A program made the position numbers and the translations under genes. This document shows positions 29,764 to 38,610 of a stretch of 64,000 nt of DNA, one piece after another (position 1 is the stretch's first letter; each line of letters starts with the position of its first letter). Source of the stretch: Lachnospiraceae bacterium (GTDB taxonomy: Bacteria; Bacillota; Clostridia; Lachnospirales; Lachnospiraceae). The notes under the pieces were generated by a model that did no database searches, was not told the origin of the DNA, and saw only the letters and a list, made by a program, of their open reading frames with translations. The stretch covers positions 24,526-88,525 of the forward strand of contig JAILFK010000058.1 in NCBI GenBank assembly GCA_024697595.1, given 5' to 3'.

Positions 29764-30529
29764 AAAACTTGTTCACTATCTCCCTAATTTGTTTAATTTG
29801 TTTGTTCGTCTCAAAGTTATTTGATTGGAAGTTCAAAAGCTTGTCATAATAGCCCTGCTCTCTAGCAACCTCCATGCTATATGGATATATAAGTTCAAAA
29901 AATAAAGCCATATGTCCTGCCACATTGTCGATTGGTGTGTGTTTTAAATCTCGCAAAACTGCATGCTCTGCAGCTATAGCATCCATAACACCATCGGATA
30001 TTTTAGACTCCACCAATTCTGATGTGGTGACATTGTATATATCTTCTAAAGGCGTCTCTACATTTACACGAAATATATCCACCTTGTCAGCATCTCTTAA
30101 AATGTCAGAAAACATGAGCAATCTCCCCTCCATGTCTTCTGGCAACCTGTATGCACTGTGATAATAAATTGCGTCATGTAAAATATTAAAGAACTCCTCA
30201 TCCTCTAGATTATCGAAAAATCTATCTATAAGACGTTCCTCTCCAAATAGTAACTCCACACCAAATTGAGCATGGTCAATGGATTGGCTATCCATAAAAG
30301 TATTATATCTTCTCAGCTGCTCAAACCTTCCTATATCGTGAAGCATACCACAACACCATGCCAGGTCCAAATCCATTCCTTCTAAGCCAATACTTTTTGC
30401 AATTCTTTCGCACAGCGATGCCACCCTATATGTGTGATCCACCTTTAATTTAATCTTTGGATCACTTATATCATAATCAGATGTATAATTCCCAAATTCT
30501 TCTATGATTTTTTGCCTATCTACCTTCAT
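29726..30529 (-). CDS. HD-domain phosphohydrolase
   Basis: A 267-residue soluble protein with the metal-binding signature of HD hydrolases: His in VDHTYRVA (~31), the HD pair in CGMLHDIGRFEQ (~65-66) and the downstream Asp in LRDADKVDIF. These enzymes usually dephosphorylate nucleotides or related phosphoesters. The C-terminal lysine/arginine-rich tail overlaps the kinase start codon by 38 bases, so the two are translationally linked. The substrate cannot be named. It lacks the HD-GYP motif of c-di-GMP phosphodiesterases. Confidence 0.87.
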   Translation of the reverse strand: MKVDRQKIIEEFGNYTSDYDISDPKIKLKVDHTYRVASLCERIAKSIGLEGMDLDLAWCCGMLHDIGRFEQLRRYNTFMDSQSIDHAQFGVELLFGEERLIDRFFDNLEDEEFFNILHDAIYYHSAYRLPEDMEGRLLMFSDILRDADKVDIFRVNVETPLEDIYNVTTSELVESKISDGVMDAIAAEHAVLRDLKHTPIDNVAGHMALFFELIYPYSMEVAREQGYYDKLLNFQSNNFETNKQIKQIREIVNKFYEKSRKKSRQAI

Positions 30530-30593
30530 TTACCAATTCCTACTTGCTATATTTTCTAACTTTTAAATTGTCATCTGCTGTATATATTTGCTT

Positions 30594-31874
30594 TTATTCG
30601 CGACCGCTGTACACCTGATTACGGCCATGACTCTTGGCATAATATAAATTATCATCCGCCTTTTTCAACAGCTCATCCCCGGAAAATTCTGGTTCTCCTT
30701 GAATCACTCCAAAACTCATAGTCATGGTTATAACATTGCCATTGCACTCGACCTTGAGCTTTCTGATTTGATTCAAAATGTCGTTTAAAGATTTAACCGC
30801 ATCATCTAAATCCATCATTTCAAAGACAATCAAAAATTCTTCGCCGCCCCATCTGGCAACAAAGCCCTTGCCTTTCATCTTTTCTTTCAATACTTTTGAC
30901 ACAGCCTTGAGCACTTCATCTCCAGCGTCATGACCATATGTATCATTTACCTTCTTAAAGAAATCTATATCTCCAATACAAACACAAAATGATCTGTTAG
31001 ACTCCTGTGATTTCTTAATCATAAGTTTCAATCTATTGTTACCATATCTTCGGTTATTCAACTTTGTCAGGGTGTCTATCTCAACCAGCACCTGTATATT
31101 TCGTTGCATTCTTTTGGCATCCTTGGTAATCTCTCCAAGCTCGTCATCAGCATTTAACACAGCATCCACAGGTGTCAAAAAATTTCCATCTGCAACTGAA
31201 CGCATAAATTTTCCAAGCGCATTTGCCCTATTTAAAATATCATTGCTAAACCTAATTGAGACCCAACAGAAGAATAGAGCCATAATAATACATATAAAAG
31301 TCAATGGAATTATTACATGGAATGCGCTTTGCTGAACAGGCGCTGCCGGACAACATATTCCAACCATGCCATATATGGTTCCATCCTCTAAGATTATAGG
31401 CTCGTAATATGCAAAATATGTTTTAGATCCAATTTTTACATTATTATAAAAACAACTCTCTCCGCCTTCTACCACGTCCACATCCACCTTGGTGGCCGCC
31501 TTGGTCCCTATAAGTGGTTCACCATTTTCATCATCAAAGGATGTGATAACTCTAATATTTTTACAAAAAATAGACATGTCGTAATCAAAGTCTTCCTTGA
31601 TTTCATCCATCTTGTCATGAGTTCTAGAAATATCACTTTTACCCTTGTACACGTTAAAAGTACCATCTTCATTTAGCTTAATTCCATACTCTCCTGGATA
31701 AGTTTCATCATAATCACCTACCACCATGGAAACCAAGGATTTCATAACCTCTTTTTCCTGATTAGCCATAGAGCTATATACTATGGTATATGCCACTAAA
31801 CAAACCACAATTACCATAACTGAAAATGATGCAATTGTAATTCTGATAAACTTCTTCTTTAGACTATTCTTCAC
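30594..31874 (-). CDS. Membrane diguanylate cyclase with Cache sensor
   Basis: Makes c-di-GMP from two GTP. Starting from GTG at 31874 the order is a membrane helix (~10-35), an extracytoplasmic single-Cache domain (~40-180, YYEPIILEDGTIYGMVGI), a second helix (~190-212), a HAMP-like linker and a GGDEF domain (~270-425). The active site is intact (RWGGEEF), with the conserved DIDFFKKVNDTYGH upstream. No RxxD inhibitory site is evident before the active site. The GTG start is preferred because GGAGGAAGAGAC precedes it; the longer TTG-start frame from 31910 has no such site. It lies just upstream of the HD gene. Confidence 0.9.
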   Translation of the reverse strand: MKNSLKKKFIRITIASFSVMVIVVCLVAYTIVYSSMANQEKEVMKSLVSMVVGDYDETYPGEYGIKLNEDGTFNVYKGKSDISRTHDKMDEIKEDFDYDMSIFCKNIRVITSFDDENGEPLIGTKAATKVDVDVVEGGESCFYNNVKIGSKTYFAYYEPIILEDGTIYGMVGICCPAAPVQQSAFHVIIPLTFICIIMALFFCWVSIRFSNDILNRANALGKFMRSVADGNFLTPVDAVLNADDELGEITKDAKRMQRNIQVLVEIDTLTKLNNRRYGNNRLKLMIKKSQESNRSFCVCIGDIDFFKKVNDTYGHDAGDEVLKAVSKVLKEKMKGKGFVARWGGEEFLIVFEMMDLDDAVKSLNDILNQIRKLKVECNGNVITMTMSFGVIQGEPEFSGDELLKKADDNLYYAKSHGRNQVYSGRE

Positions 31875-31965
31875 GTCTCTTCCTCCAATAACAAAAAAGT
31901 CCCTCTGCAATACAAAGTCATAAAAATTGTATCACAAAGAAACTTTTTTATAAATATCAGCAAAG

Positions 31966-33855
31966 CTATTTCTTGATTCTAAGAGCTCTTGTGGCATTGA
32001 TAACCGCTATAATCATCACACCCACATCGGCAAAAATTGCCAACCACATATTCGCCATTCCAAAAGCTGCCAAAATCAAGCATCCCACCTTTATACCTAT
32101 GGCAAATACTATATTTTCCTTTACTATTCTCAAAGTTTTTCTTGAAATCTTCATAGCCAGGGCAATGGACTTTGGATTGTCATCCATAAGCACAATATCT
32201 GCCGCCTCAATTGCAGCATCGCTGCCCATGGCACCCATGGCAATTCCTATATCCGCCCTTGAAAGAACTGGAGCATCATTTATTCCATCACCCACGAAAA
32301 CAAGTTTTTCTTTCTCGAGCTTTTGGGTCATATAAGACTCAACCATATCCACCTTGTCACCCGGCAACAACTCACTATGGTACTCATCTATACCCAATTG
32401 GGACGCCACTATCTCAGCCGTCGACTTCAAATCTCCGGTGAGCATAATGTTTTTCTTGATTCCACTAGACTTTAATTCAGCCAAGGCTCTTGGCGCATCA
32501 GCCTTTACAACATCAGAAATCACAATGCAGCCCATATACTTATCATCGCTTGTTACATAACAAGCTGTGCCCTCATCGTATATCCTTGGCAAAGACACCT
32601 TGAGTTCTGCCATGTATTTCTCATTTCCAACACAGACCCTATGACCATCAAGGCATCCATTTACGCCTCTGCCAACTACCGTCTGTATGTCGGCAATCCT
32701 ATCAACATCCACATCCTGCCCATTTTTATCCATATAAGCTCTTTGCAAGCTTAGACTTATTGGATGTGAAGAACCATTTTCCACATAAGCGGCCAACTCT
32801 AATAACTTTTTTTCGGAAACATCTGAAGCAGGATAAATAGCCGTAACCTCAAACACTCCCTCAGTCAAAGTACCAGTTTTATCAAACACCATATATTTGG
32901 CTTCAGCGAGAGCCTCTAGGTAATTTGATCCTTTTACCAAAATTCCATTGGATGAAGCACATCCTATTCCTCCAAAGAAACTAAGGGGAATAGATATAAC
33001 CAGAGCGCATGGACAACTTATTACCAAAAATGTCAAAGCCCTTATAATCCAATCACCCCAGTTTGCATCGCCTAAAACCAACAGACTGACTATAGGTGGA
33101 ATTATTGCCAGTGCCAGCGCACTATAGCACACGACAGGGGTGTAATATCTGGCAAACTTGGTTATGAAATTCTCCGTCTTAGCTTTTTTCATGGCTGAAT
33201 TTTCTACCAAATCCAAAATCTTAGAAACAGTAGATTCATCAAATTCCTTGGTTGTTTTCACCTCTATCTGACCTGTCACATTTATGCATCCACTTATTAT
33301 TTCTTCACCTGCAGATGCAGTTCTCGGCACACTTTCTCCAGTGAGAGCCCTAGTGTCCAAGGTTGTATTCCCCTTTACAATGACACCGTCAATAGGCACC
33401 TTTTCACCTGGATTTACCACTATAACCGTACCAATTTCCACATCATCAGGATCTACTTTTACAATCTGTCCATCCTGGTAAATATTGGCATAATCCGGTC
33501 TAATATCCATCAATGCCGCAATATTTTTTCTACTCTTGCCCACTGCAAGTCCTTGAAATAATTCGCCTACCTGATAAAAAAGCATAACCGCAGCTGCCTC
33601 GGTAAACTCTCCCAATGCAAAAGCTCCAATAGTAGCTACTGCCATCAAGAAATTCTCGTCGAAAACCTGCTTCTTTAATATGCCCTTCCAAGCTTTTTTT
33701 AAAACGTCATATCCAATCACAAAATAAGGCACTAGATATAACGTTCCTAAAATCAGTTTATTGAAATTCACAAAATTATCTAGCACCACAATAAATACCA
33801 ATAGCACTAGAGATATAATTATCCTGATCAAGACCTTTTTTTGCTTACTACTCAT
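31966..33855 (-). CDS. cadA: Heavy-metal P1B-type ATPase (CadA/ZntA-like)
   Basis: Exports divalent soft metals (Zn, Cd, possibly Pb or Co) using ATP. The 629-residue protein has the membrane CPC motif (VISCPCALVIS), phosphorylation site VFDKTGTLTEG, the P1B-specific SSHP motif, the TGES actuator loop and the hinge VFVGDGINDAPVL. CPC with these features points to P1B-2 metal specificity. Unusually for CadA, no N-terminal HMA domain is fused; it is encoded separately just upstream (33898-34116). The operon order is arsR-type regulator, HMA chaperone, ATPase. The start has RBS GAGGATGG. Confidence 0.92.
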   Translation of the reverse strand: MSSKQKKVLIRIIISLVLLVFIVVLDNFVNFNKLILGTLYLVPYFVIGYDVLKKAWKGILKKQVFDENFLMAVATIGAFALGEFTEAAAVMLFYQVGELFQGLAVGKSRKNIAALMDIRPDYANIYQDGQIVKVDPDDVEIGTVIVVNPGEKVPIDGVIVKGNTTLDTRALTGESVPRTASAGEEIISGCINVTGQIEVKTTKEFDESTVSKILDLVENSAMKKAKTENFITKFARYYTPVVCYSALALAIIPPIVSLLVLGDANWGDWIIRALTFLVISCPCALVISIPLSFFGGIGCASSNGILVKGSNYLEALAEAKYMVFDKTGTLTEGVFEVTAIYPASDVSEKKLLELAAYVENGSSHPISLSLQRAYMDKNGQDVDVDRIADIQTVVGRGVNGCLDGHRVCVGNEKYMAELKVSLPRIYDEGTACYVTSDDKYMGCIVISDVVKADAPRALAELKSSGIKKNIMLTGDLKSTAEIVASQLGIDEYHSELLPGDKVDMVESYMTQKLEKEKLVFVGDGINDAPVLSRADIGIAMGAMGSDAAIEAADIVLMDDNPKSIALAMKISRKTLRIVKENIVFAIGIKVGCLILAAFGMANMWLAIFADVGVMIIAVINATRALRIKK

Positions 33856-33897
33856 AGGTCCATCCTCTTTTCATATAAATTATGTAAAATATTTTTC

Positions 33898-34116
33898 CTA
33901 AACAAAAATCTGGCAGTCATCCTCAACCACCTTGCAGTTTTCAATTGCTTGAGCCATAACCGCATCCACGTCTACTCCATCCTCGAAAACCACCTTCAAC
34001 TTCAATGTCATAAAACTAATTGTTGCATCTGCAACTCCAGGAGTATTCTTTACCGCTTCCTCCATCTTTGCCGCACAGTTTGCGCAATCCACTTCAATAT
34101 CGTATGTCTTTTTCAT
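33898..34116 (-). CDS. Heavy-metal-associated (HMA) metallochaperone
   Basis: A 72-residue ferredoxin-like HMA protein with the metal-binding DCANCAAKM motif (Cys11 and Cys14). The start is placed at the ATG at 34116 because AGGAGG lies 7 bases upstream; an earlier in-frame ATG at 34137 has none and only adds MLQGGSK, which encodes the RBS itself. It probably delivers Zn/Cd to the adjacent P-type ATPase, acting as its detached N-terminal domain. The DCANCA loop has Asp before the first Cys, a feature of Zn/Cd-type rather than Cu-type HMA domains. Confidence 0.9.
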   Translation of the reverse strand: MKKTYDIEVDCANCAAKMEEAVKNTPGVADATISFMTLKLKVVFEDGVDVDAVMAQAIENCKVVEDDCQIFV

Positions 34117-34148
34117 CTTACTTCCTCCTTGTAACATAAAGTTTATAA

Positions 34149-34508
34149 CTATCTTCCCTCTGTGATATGTTCCATACCAAGACTTAAAATTGTTCGTACA
34201 TGGTCATCATCTAATCCGTAAAATATCGCCTTGCCCTCGCGCTTGTATTTAACCAGTTTCGCATCCTTTAAGATTCTTAACTGATGACTTACTGCAGATT
34301 GATTAAGCTGCAAAATTTGCGCAATATCCGACACGCACATATTGTGATCCATCAGCACGTACAAAATTCTGATTCTTGTGGAATCTCCAAACACTCTAAA
34401 GAGCTCTGATAAATCGATGAGTTCTTCCTCGTCTGGCATATTGTCCATCACGCTTTGCACCTGATGTTCCTCTGCTGCTAAATACTCGTTGTCCTTCTCC
34501 TCAATCAT
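34149..34508 (-). CDS. ArsR/SmtB-family metal-responsive repressor (CzrA-like)
   Basis: A ~119-residue winged-helix repressor. The recognition helix region QLNQSAVSHQLRILKDA is typical. The C-terminal helix carries Asp, His, His, Glu in the spacing of the alpha-5 Zn/Co site of SmtB and CzrA (D-x-H-x10-H-x2-E in DDHVRTILSLGMEHITE). This implies release of DNA upon Zn or Co binding. The start is the ATG at 34508, which has AGGAGG upstream; the open frame extends to 34586 without one. It lies first in the efflux operon, and a matching operator overlaps the promoter at 34600-34643. Confidence 0.9.
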   Translation of the reverse strand: MIEEKDNEYLAAEEHQVQSVMDNMPDEEELIDLSELFRVFGDSTRIRILYVLMDHNMCVSDIAQILQLNQSAVSHQLRILKDAKLVKYKREGKAIFYGLDDDHVRTILSLGMEHITEGR

Positions 34509-34599
34509 ATTTTCCTCCTGGATTTTCAATAAATGTGATTTCGTTATAATGTATAGAAATCTCAACTCATTTATAATCAAAATCATTTATTCAAAGTTT

Positions 34600-34643
34600 G
34601 TATGTTCATATGTAAGTATATTCATATGTTCATTTTATGTCAA
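34600..34643 (-). promoter_or_regulatory. Promoter and overlapping ArsR-type operator of the metal-efflux operon
   Basis: On the minus strand TTGACA (34638-34643), a 17-base spacer and TATACT (34615-34620) form a near-consensus sigma-A promoter. Spanning the spacer and -10 are copies of ATGAACATATGAA and CATATGAACATAC, which resemble the ATATGAA-type half-sites bound by SmtB/CzrA repressors. The repressor gene starts about 100 bases downstream. Repression in the absence of excess metal is the obvious model. Confidence 0.8.
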
Positions 34644-34715
34644 TATCATAATTTGTTTTTTTTATTTTTTTGACCCCTGGTATTAACTCGACTTATTAAA
34701 ATCTTTATAAAAAAC

Positions 34716-34744
34716 TTTTTAACTAAAAACCATTTCGCTATAAT
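34716..34744 (+). promoter_or_regulatory. Putative promoter of the ylmH gene
   Basis: A perfect TATAAT (34739-34744) lies 22 bases before the ATG at 34767, with the RBS AAAGGAAA between. The -35 position holds TTTTTA (17-base spacer), a weak match. A second candidate is TTGACC (34670-34675) with TATTAA 18 bases later. Confidence 0.45.
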
Positions 34745-34766
34745 ATATGAAAAGGAAATTAAAAAT

Positions 34767-35561
34767 ATGAGTTTAGATAACGAAAAAGAAATACATCAAT
34801 TTCATAACAGATTACAAGAATTAGCAGACAGAAGTTACTCAAACTCCTGCTATACCTTCACAGAATTTTGTGGTTTACCAGAATTGTCAGAGTACTATAA
34901 GCTTCAAAATAATCTACAATTTGCTGGCACTAAAATCTTTGGTGGATACGAGGATGCAGAGAGAGTTATTATACGATTTGGAAATCCAGATGACTTGGGC
35001 TATGAACAAGATTTTCCAATTTCTTGCCTCAAGGTTTCCCCTCTTATTGCCAAGTTTTCCGATAACTTAACCCACAGAGATTTTCTTGGAGCACTTATGA
35101 ACCAAGGTATGCGAAGAAGCACCATCGGCGACATAAAAGTATGCGACAACAGTGCTTACATTTTTTGTATGGAAAATATTGCCGACTACATCATAGAACA
35201 CCTTGATAAAATCAAGCACACTTCTGTGAAATGTACTCTTATAAATATTTATGATCAGGCTATGTATGAGCAAGTTCTTGCTGAACTAGATTCTGAAATC
35301 CCTGACTCAAAAACCATACAGGTCATGTCCATGAGAGCAGATGCCGTCATATCCAAGGTGTACAATCTCTCCAGAAATGATTCCCTAAATCTATTCAAGG
35401 CACAAAAAGTATATATAAACGGACGCCTTGCTGAAAATAATGCCCAACAAGTTAAACTCTCTGATGTAATAAATGTTCGTGGCTTTGGAAAATGCAAAAT
35501 TGCCAGCTCACCTAGCGAAACACGCAAAGGCAAACTGGCAATGACAATTCATATTTGGTAA
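34767..35561 (+). CDS. ylmH: YlmH family RNA-binding protein (S4 domain)
   Basis: A 264-residue protein related to B. subtilis YlmH (RqcP2) and cyanobacterial Sll1252. The C-terminal S4 RNA-binding domain spans ~180-250 (RADAVISKVYNLSRNDSLNLFKA, then VKLSDVINVRG). Family members bind the ribosomal large subunit; YlmH/RqcP has a role in ribosome-associated quality control, and ylmH is often found near division genes. Here it is isolated from the usual sepF/divIVA cluster and stands alone on the plus strand, between the metal-efflux operon and the peroxide operon. It converges with ohrR, leaving only 5 bases between stop codons. Confidence 0.85.
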   Translation: MSLDNEKEIHQFHNRLQELADRSYSNSCYTFTEFCGLPELSEYYKLQNNLQFAGTKIFGGYEDAERVIIRFGNPDDLGYEQDFPISCLKVSPLIAKFSDNLTHRDFLGALMNQGMRRSTIGDIKVCDNSAYIFCMENIADYIIEHLDKIKHTSVKCTLINIYDQAMYEQVLAELDSEIPDSKTIQVMSMRADAVISKVYNLSRNDSLNLFKAQKVYINGRLAENNAQQVKLSDVINVRGFGKCKIASSPSETRKGKLAMTIHIW

Positions 35562-35566
35562 AAGAT

Positions 35567-35998
35567 TTAAAATGTATTCATAACCTTGTGAAGAATACGA
35601 TACAATTCTGCGGCATCCTTTTCATCAATATCTAGGCAAGCTCCCATCTTTGCGGGAATTTCTGCCGCTTTTTCCTCTATTTTCTCTCCCTCTGAAGTGA
35701 GAGTAACTATGAGATTTCTCTCGTCTTCCTTAGAACGAGATCTCTCAATTAGACCTTTCTTTTCTAGAGTCTTTAAAACCGGTGTCAATGTACCAGAATC
35801 TAGGAACAATCTCTTACCCATATCCTTTACACTGACAGATTTTTCTTCCCATACCACCATCATTGCGATGTATTGAGTGTAAGTCAAATCAATTTCATCT
35901 AAAAATGGTTTGTATTTTCTGACAATCTCCTTAGAAACTGCATATAAGGGAAAACATAATTGATTATCTAATTTTAAACATTGATACTTATCAGCCAT
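35567..35998 (-). CDS. ohrR: OhrR-type MarR-family peroxide-sensing repressor
   Basis: A 143-residue winged-helix regulator. The redox Cys15 sits in LDNQLCFPLYAVSKEI, and the tyrosines that contact it in B. subtilis OhrR (Tyr29 and Tyr40) are both present at the same numbers. This makes it an organic-hydroperoxide sensor. An extra Cys7 could form a disulfide in a 2-Cys mechanism. It is encoded 39 bases downstream of the glutathione peroxidase homologue on the same strand, and an operator similar to OhrR boxes lies in front of that gene. Confidence 0.87.
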   Translation of the reverse strand: MADKYQCLKLDNQLCFPLYAVSKEIVRKYKPFLDEIDLTYTQYIAMMVVWEEKSVSVKDMGKRLFLDSGTLTPVLKTLEKKGLIERSRSKEDERNLIVTLTSEGEKIEEKAAEIPAKMGACLDIDEKDAAELYRILHKVMNTF

Positions 35999-36037
35999 TT
36001 TATCTCTCTTACCTTCTTAATTTATTTCACAGGAGTC

Positions 36038-36577
36038 TTATAATAATGCAGCAACGGCATCGCGAACATCCTTCATATCCTTAGTAGGCTCGAAACGAGC
36101 AACAATATTACCTTCCTTATCAACCAAGAACTTTGTAAAGTTCCACTTGATATTTCCATTATTTTTATAATCTTTATCCATCTTCTTAACAATAGGTGTA
36201 AGCATAAGCTTAGCTGGACCATCGAATCCCTGGAACATTGTGTTTTCTGTGATATATTTCCAAAGTGGATCTGCATTTTCACCATTTACATCAATCTTAC
36301 CAAACTGTGGGAATGTAATTCCAAATCTGCCAGTACAGAATGTGTGAATCTCCTCATTGCTGTCTGGTGCCTGGTTAGCAAACTGATTACATGGGAAATC
36401 CAAGATATCAAAATCCTGATCCTTGAACTCATCATAAATCTCCTGCAAGTTCTTGTACTGTGGTGTAAATCCACACTCTGTTGCAGTGTTTACAACCAAT
36501 GTCACCTTACCCTTATACTGTGACAAATCTACATCAGTTCCATCCATTGCCTTTACTGTAAAATCATATACATTCAT
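36038..36577 (-). CDS. Glutathione peroxidase family thiol peroxidase
   Basis: A 179-residue GPx-like enzyme reducing hydroperoxides, probably with thioredoxin rather than glutathione as donor, because the family in Firmicutes is mostly thioredoxin-dependent. The peroxidatic Cys35 is in NTATECGFTPQY; the partner residues Gln (FPCNQF) and Trp-Asn (KWNFTKF) complete the tetrad. A second Cys in EEIHTFC may resolve. RBS is AGGAGG. It is first in a two-gene operon with ohrR, downstream of an OhrR-like operator. Confidence 0.9.
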   Translation of the reverse strand: MNVYDFTVKAMDGTDVDLSQYKGKVTLVVNTATECGFTPQYKNLQEIYDEFKDQDFDILDFPCNQFANQAPDSNEEIHTFCTGRFGITFPQFGKIDVNGENADPLWKYITENTMFQGFDGPAKLMLTPIVKKMDKDYKNNGNIKWNFTKFLVDKEGNIVARFEPTKDMKDVRDAVAALL

Positions 36578-36632
36578 TATACATACCTCCTAAGTATTGT
36601 ATTGCATTAAATTAAATTGCGTACAACTTGAT

Positions 36633-36658
36633 TACAATTGAATTGTATACAATTAATT
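36633..36658. promoter_or_regulatory. OhrR-like operator upstream of the GPx-ohrR operon
   Basis: The sequence TACAATTGAATTGTATACAA followed by TTAATT contains overlapping TACAATT/AATTGTA inverted repeats. It resembles the B. subtilis ohrA operator (TACAATT-AATTGTA palindrome). It lies ~55-80 bases before the GPx start codon. A further related GTACAA lies at 36621. Confidence 0.7.
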
Positions 36659-36721
36659 TTGGTATGTCAATAATTTTTTTATAATTTTATAAATATGTAT
36701 AGATTGATTATAATATCTTAT

Positions 36722-37330
36722 CTACTTCTTCTGTGATGACACGGTCTTACACCATGTATTTCCATCATATTCAAACACATCTGCTTCGCAGTTATTTTGC
36801 AAACCATCTCCCCAGAAATGTTCCTTGTCATTATTTTCAAGATATGCCATCAAACCTTTGTTCATAGCACCGTGGGCCACAATCATAATCTTGTCGGCCT
36901 TGTCATATTGAGGCTCTATCACTTCTCTCAAAAATTCCTCACCACGCTTGCACACACTCTCGATTGACTCGCCGCCCTCCGGTGGAAAATATTTACCAGG
37001 CTCAGTAAAAAATACTCTCTGAGGATTATCCTCCCGAAGCCATGTCTTGTAATCGACTCCCTCATCAACTCCAAAGCCAATCTCGTGAAGTCTCTCATCT
37101 TTTATAATTCTTATATTCTGACGTCCTCTTATTAGAGAAGCTGTCTCATAAGCTCTGATAAGTGGTGAAGAATAAATTGCATCAAACTCCACACCCTCAT
37201 TCTCTAATTTATCGCCCAACTCTATGGCCACCTGGCGACCATTTGCATTCAACTCTATGTCAGTCAGTCCCTGAAGTCTGTCCATCTTATTCCAGTCTGT
37301 CTGACCGTGTCTTACTATATATAATTCCAT
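36722..37330 (-). CDS. Histidine phosphatase family protein (phosphoglycerate-mutase-like)
   Basis: A 202-residue phosphatase with the catalytic N-terminal IVRHGQTDWNKMDRLQG (phospho-His in RHG, ~8) and the second histidine in MIVAHGAMNKG. Proteins of this branch act on small phosphorylated metabolites. The exact substrate cannot be determined. The gene is single, with the next gene ~90 bases away. A second paralogue lies at 55575-56168. Confidence 0.87.
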   Translation of the reverse strand: MELYIVRHGQTDWNKMDRLQGLTDIELNANGRQVAIELGDKLENEGVEFDAIYSSPLIRAYETASLIRGRQNIRIIKDERLHEIGFGVDEGVDYKTWLREDNPQRVFFTEPGKYFPPEGGESIESVCKRGEEFLREVIEPQYDKADKIMIVAHGAMNKGLMAYLENNDKEHFWGDGLQNNCEADVFEYDGNTWCKTVSSQKK

Positions 37331-37418
37331 TTTTATTACACCTTTTGCTTTAACATCTTCCTGTATATATCTAATCTCACAGGCTTTTTATTCTATGTGT
37401 TTTAATGCATACGCATCT

Positions 37419-38594
37419 TTAATACATACGCAACTTCAGCACAACCCATCTAGCCAAATGATATATAGGCCCCTCTAAATTCTTCTGCACATTTTTCAAC
37501 TCCTGACGAATTGGAATATGCTGCGGGCAATGAGTTTCACATTTACCACAACCTATGCACTTACTGGCACAGGTGGCATCTGGTCGTAGCGCCGTTGTCA
37601 TGAGATATTCCTTCTCAGCTGCAATATAACCCTCACTGTACTTTCGATTGTATGCAGCAAAGCTTCCCGGGATATCCACCCCTTGAGGGCAAGGCATACA
37701 GTATCTACATCCTGTGCAGCCCACCTTCATCTTCTTATTGATTTCTTGCAACACCCTATCTATCATCTGCAAGTCCGCTTCACTCAATGAATTTGGTTCC
37801 ACCTCGCTGGCAGTAGATACATTTTCCATAACCATATCCACAGAGTTCATTCCAGACAAAACGCAAGTCACCTCAGGCTGATTCCATAGCCAACTAAAAG
37901 CCCAAGCTGGCGGCGTCTTTTTCACAGAATGTTCCGACATTATTTTTGCTGCAGAATCAGGAATATTTGCCAATTTTCCACCGCGAAGAGGTTCCATAAT
38001 AATCACAGGTATTCCCTTTTTCGCAGCATACTGCAAACCAGTTCTTCCAGCCTGAGAATTTTCATCCATGTAATTATATTGAATCTGACAAAAATCCCAA
38101 TCATAGGCATCTAGAAGCTCAATAAACATATCGCTATTGCCATGGTAAGAAAAGCCAATTTGCTTAATGGCACCACTCTCCTTTTTCTCAGCAATCCACT
38201 CCTTGATACCCAAGTCCACCATACGATTCCAAGTGGTTATGTCCGTCAACATATGCATGAGATAATAATCTATATAATCCGTCTGTAGTCTGTCTAACTG
38301 CTCTGAAAAATATTTTTCAATACTATCTGACTTCTTTATGAGATAGTGTGGAAGTTTCGTGGCAATATTTATCTTCTCTCTAATATTATTTCTGGCAAAT
38401 ATTTCCCCGATAGCAACCTCACTGCCACCATAGATGTAGGCGGTATCAAAATAGTTTACGCCAGCCTCATAGGCCGCCATAATCTCTTTTTCCGCCTTGT
38501 CCAAATCTATCTTGCCTGCAGTTTGAGTAAATCGCATACACCCGAAACCTAAAGCAGAAATCTCATTTCCATATCTATCTAATCTATATTGCAT
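37419..38594 (-). CDS. Aldo/keto reductase with C-terminal 4Fe-4S ferredoxin domain
   Basis: A 391-residue fusion. Residues ~1-290 are an aldo/keto reductase barrel with DTAYIYGGSE, the catalytic-Lys block NIATKLPHYL and a late NADPH region. Residues ~295-375 hold cysteine clusters GCTGCRYCMPCPQGVDIP and CIGCGKCETHCPQH, indicating two Fe-S sites. Such proteins are common in anaerobes and have no fixed substrate. The small gene at 38611 ends 16 bases upstream of its start, and a similar reductase lies before that; the three form one minus-strand operon. Confidence 0.9.
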   Translation of the reverse strand: MQYRLDRYGNEISALGFGCMRFTQTAGKIDLDKAEKEIMAAYEAGVNYFDTAYIYGGSEVAIGEIFARNNIREKINIATKLPHYLIKKSDSIEKYFSEQLDRLQTDYIDYYLMHMLTDITTWNRMVDLGIKEWIAEKKESGAIKQIGFSYHGNSDMFIELLDAYDWDFCQIQYNYMDENSQAGRTGLQYAAKKGIPVIIMEPLRGGKLANIPDSAAKIMSEHSVKKTPPAWAFSWLWNQPEVTCVLSGMNSVDMVMENVSTASEVEPNSLSEADLQMIDRVLQEINKKMKVGCTGCRYCMPCPQGVDIPGSFAAYNRKYSEGYIAAEKEYLMTTALRPDATCASKCIGCGKCETHCPQHIPIRQELKNVQKNLEGPIYHLARWVVLKLRMY

Positions 38595-38610
38595 ATTCCC
38601 TCCAGACTTT

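Noticed and set aside
34509..34586. N-terminal extension of the ArsR repressor
   Set aside because: The region encodes Ile/Leu-rich sequence unlike the family; AGGAGG lies just before the ATG at 34508.
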